Source: CAMDHY01 sp943372725
Lineage (GTDB): Bacteria > Pseudomonadota > Alphaproteobacteria > Rhizobiales > Segnochrobactraceae
Direction of reading: 5' to 3'
Length of the DNA: 8,083 bases
NCBI GenBank assembly: GCA_943372725.1
Contig: CALRZT010000235.1
Coordinates: 1 to 8,083 of the forward strand
The notes beneath the pieces were generated by a model that saw only the letters and a list, made by a program, of their open reading frames with translations, had not been told where the DNA came from and made no database searches. Position 1 is the stretch's first letter. Each line of letters begins with the position of its first letter. The translations under genes were made by a program, and so were the position numbers. Below, in pieces: positions 6,711 through 8,083 of this stretch.

Positions 6711-8063
6711 ATGGACCGCGCAACGGACGTGGACGCCGGCTTCGAGCCGACCCCGAACAACCTCGAAGCCTTCTTCATGCCGTTCACGGCGAACCGCTCC
6801 TTCAAGAAGCGGCCGCGCATCGTCAACCGCGCCGAGGGCGTGTACTACTTCAAGCCCGACGGCTCGCCGGTGATGGACGCCTCGGCCGGTCTCTGGTGCT
6901 GCAACGCCGGCCACGCCCGGCCGCAGATCATCGAGGCGATCCGCTCGCAGGCGCAGGCGCTCGACTTCGCGCCCGTCTTCCAGTTCGGCCACCCGAAGGC
7001 GTTCCAGCTCGCGAGCCGCATCGCCGCGATGGCGCCGGGCAATCTCGACCACGTCTTCTTCGGCAACTCCGGCTCCGAAGCCGTCGACACGGCGCTGAAG
7101 ATCGCCCTTGCCTACCACCGCGTCCGCGGCGAGGGCCAGCGCACGCGCCTGATCGGCCGCGAGCGCGGCTACCACGGCGTCGGCTTCGGCGGCATCTCGG
7201 TCGGCGGCATGGTCGCCAACCGGCGCATGTACGGGGCGATGCTCGCCGGCGTCGACCACCTGCCGCACACCTATGACCGCTCCAAGCAGGCCTATTCGCG
7301 CGGCGAGCCGGAGTACGGCGCCCACTTCGCCGACGAACTCGAGCGCATCGTCGCCCTGCACGGCGCCGACACCATCGCCGCCGTCATCGTCGAGCCGATG
7401 GCCGGCTCCACCGGCGTGCTGCCGCCGCCGAAGGGCTACCTGAAGCGCCTGCGCGAGATCACCGCGAAGTACGGCATCCTCTTGATCTTCGACGAGGTCA
7501 TCACCGGCTTCGGCCGCCTCGGCACGGCGTTCGCCGCCGAGCGCTTCGGCGTCACGCCCGACCTCATCACCTTCGCCAAGGGCGTCACCTCCGGCACCGT
7601 GCCGATGGGCGGCGTGCTCTGCTCGAAGCCGATCTACGACGCCTTCATGCAGGGCCCGGAGCACGTCATCGAGCTCTTCCACGGCTACACCTACTCGGCG
7701 CACCCGCTCGCCTGCGCCGCTGGCCTCGCCGCCCTCGACGTCTACCGCGACGAGAAGCTGTTCGAGCGCTCGGCCGCGCTGGAGGCGCCGTTCGCCGACG
7801 CGCTGTTCGACACCATCAAGGGCCTGCCGCTGGTGGAAGACATCCGCACCATCGGCCTCGTCGGCGCCGTCGACCTCGCCCCGATCCCCGGCGCGCCGGG
7901 CCTGCGCGCCTACACGGCGCTCGAGAAAGCGTTCCACGACGTCAACCTGATGATGCGCATCACCGGTGACACCATCGCCATCTCGCCGCCGCTCGTGATC
8001 ACCGAGAGCGAGATCGACGAGCTGATGGGCAAGCTGAAGAAGACGATCGAGCTCGTCGCCTGA
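6711..8063 (+). CDS. Class III omega-amino acid:pyruvate aminotransferase
   Basis: This complete 450-residue PLP enzyme resembles the Pseudomonas putida omega-amino acid:pyruvate transaminase along its length. Such enzymes move an amino group from beta-alanine, other omega-amino acids or amines to pyruvate, giving alanine and a semialdehyde or aldehyde. Fold-type I residues are in place: FMPFTANR (22-29), NSGSEA for PLP phosphate (119-124), GYHG (153-156), FDEVITGFGR with D261 contacting the pyridine nitrogen, K290 in FAKGVTSG forming the Schiff base, GYTYSAHP (325-332), and an arginine in MRITGD (R416) matching the carboxylate-binding Arg of the family. The start is the second of two adjacent ATGs, because AGGAG (6700-6704) lies 6 bases before it but only 3 before the ATG at 6708; the difference is one residue. 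A frame extending to 6504 would translate the palindromic repeat and is rejected. The exact substrate (beta-alanine, taurine, putrescine or another amine) is undecided. Confidence 0.94.
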   Translation: MDRATDVDAGFEPTPNNLEAFFMPFTANRSFKKRPRIVNRAEGVYYFKPDGSPVMDASAGLWCCNAGHARPQIIEAIRSQAQALDFAPVFQFGHPKAFQLASRIAAMAPGNLDHVFFGNSGSEAVDTALKIALAYHRVRGEGQRTRLIGRERGYHGVGFGGISVGGMVANRRMYGAMLAGVDHLPHTYDRSKQAYSRGEPEYGAHFADELERIVALHGADTIAAVIVEPMAGSTGVLPPPKGYLKRLREITAKYGILLIFDEVITGFGRLGTAFAAERFGVTPDLITFAKGVTSGTVPMGGVLCSKPIYDAFMQGPEHVIELFHGYTYSAHPLACAAGLAALDVYRDEKLFERSAALEAPFADALFDTIKGLPLVEDIRTIGLVGAVDLAPIPGAPGLRAYTALEKAFHDVNLMMRITGDTIAISPPLVITESEIDELMGKLKKTIELVA

Positions 8064-8083
8064 GGCGACCGTTCTGACACGGC

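Noticed and set aside
6447..7937. A 496-codon minus-strand frame opposite the aminotransferase gene
   Set aside because: The translation is Arg/Ala/Asp/Val-rich low-complexity sequence mirroring the codon bias of the plus-strand gene, which has clear PLP-enzyme motifs.

Overview
The window looks like chromosomal DNA from an alphaproteobacterium, most likely of the Rhizobiales/Hyphomicrobiales group. It is roughly two-thirds GC with a strong G/C preference at third codon positions. The groES-groEL operon is controlled by a CIRCE/HrcA-type operator, GroEL ends in a Gly/Met-rich tail of the proteobacterial type, and the spacers carry small palindromic repeats of a kind common in this group. I cannot name a genus from the sequence alone.

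Layout, left to right. Positions 1-246 hold the possible tail of an unrecognised gene and a GC-rich hairpin. A minus-strand gene (247-603) encodes a 118-residue exported protein with a clear signal peptide. Its upstream spacer (604-961) contains a weak promoter candidate and a possible 33-codon ORF. A minus-strand toxin-antitoxin pair follows (962-1599): a Phd/YefM-type antitoxin and a PIN-domain VapC-type toxin that overlap by 4 nt. Next is a hairpin-rich segment (about 1671-1823) that includes a duplicated copy of the extreme 3' end of groEL. The chaperonin operon groES-groEL (minus strand, 1806-3791) has a recognisable promoter and CIRCE operator at 3895-3960.

On the plus strand wrbA (4130-4729) encodes a flavodoxin-like NAD(P)H:quinone oxidoreductase. 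It converges on a minus-strand pair, a GNAT acetyltransferase (5777-6268) followed by an EamA/DMT-family permease (4788-5762). A composite hairpin lies across the permease stop codon and may end transcription in both directions. The 442-base spacer 6269-6710 holds a facing pair of palindromic repeat elements and a separate 9-bp inverted repeat. The last gene (6711-8063, plus) is a complete class III, PLP-dependent omega-amino acid:pyruvate-type aminotransferase.

Functionally this is an ordinary stretch of housekeeping and accessory genes: protein folding under heat stress, quinone/redox protection, small-molecule export, amine or beta-amino acid metabolism, and one toxin-antitoxin module. I see no undescribed multi-gene system. 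The most unusual structure is the duplicated groEL terminus, where the stop codon sits exactly in a hairpin loop. After that come the palindromic-element pair, the inverted repeat before the aminotransferase gene, and a short ORF candidate downstream of the toxin gene.
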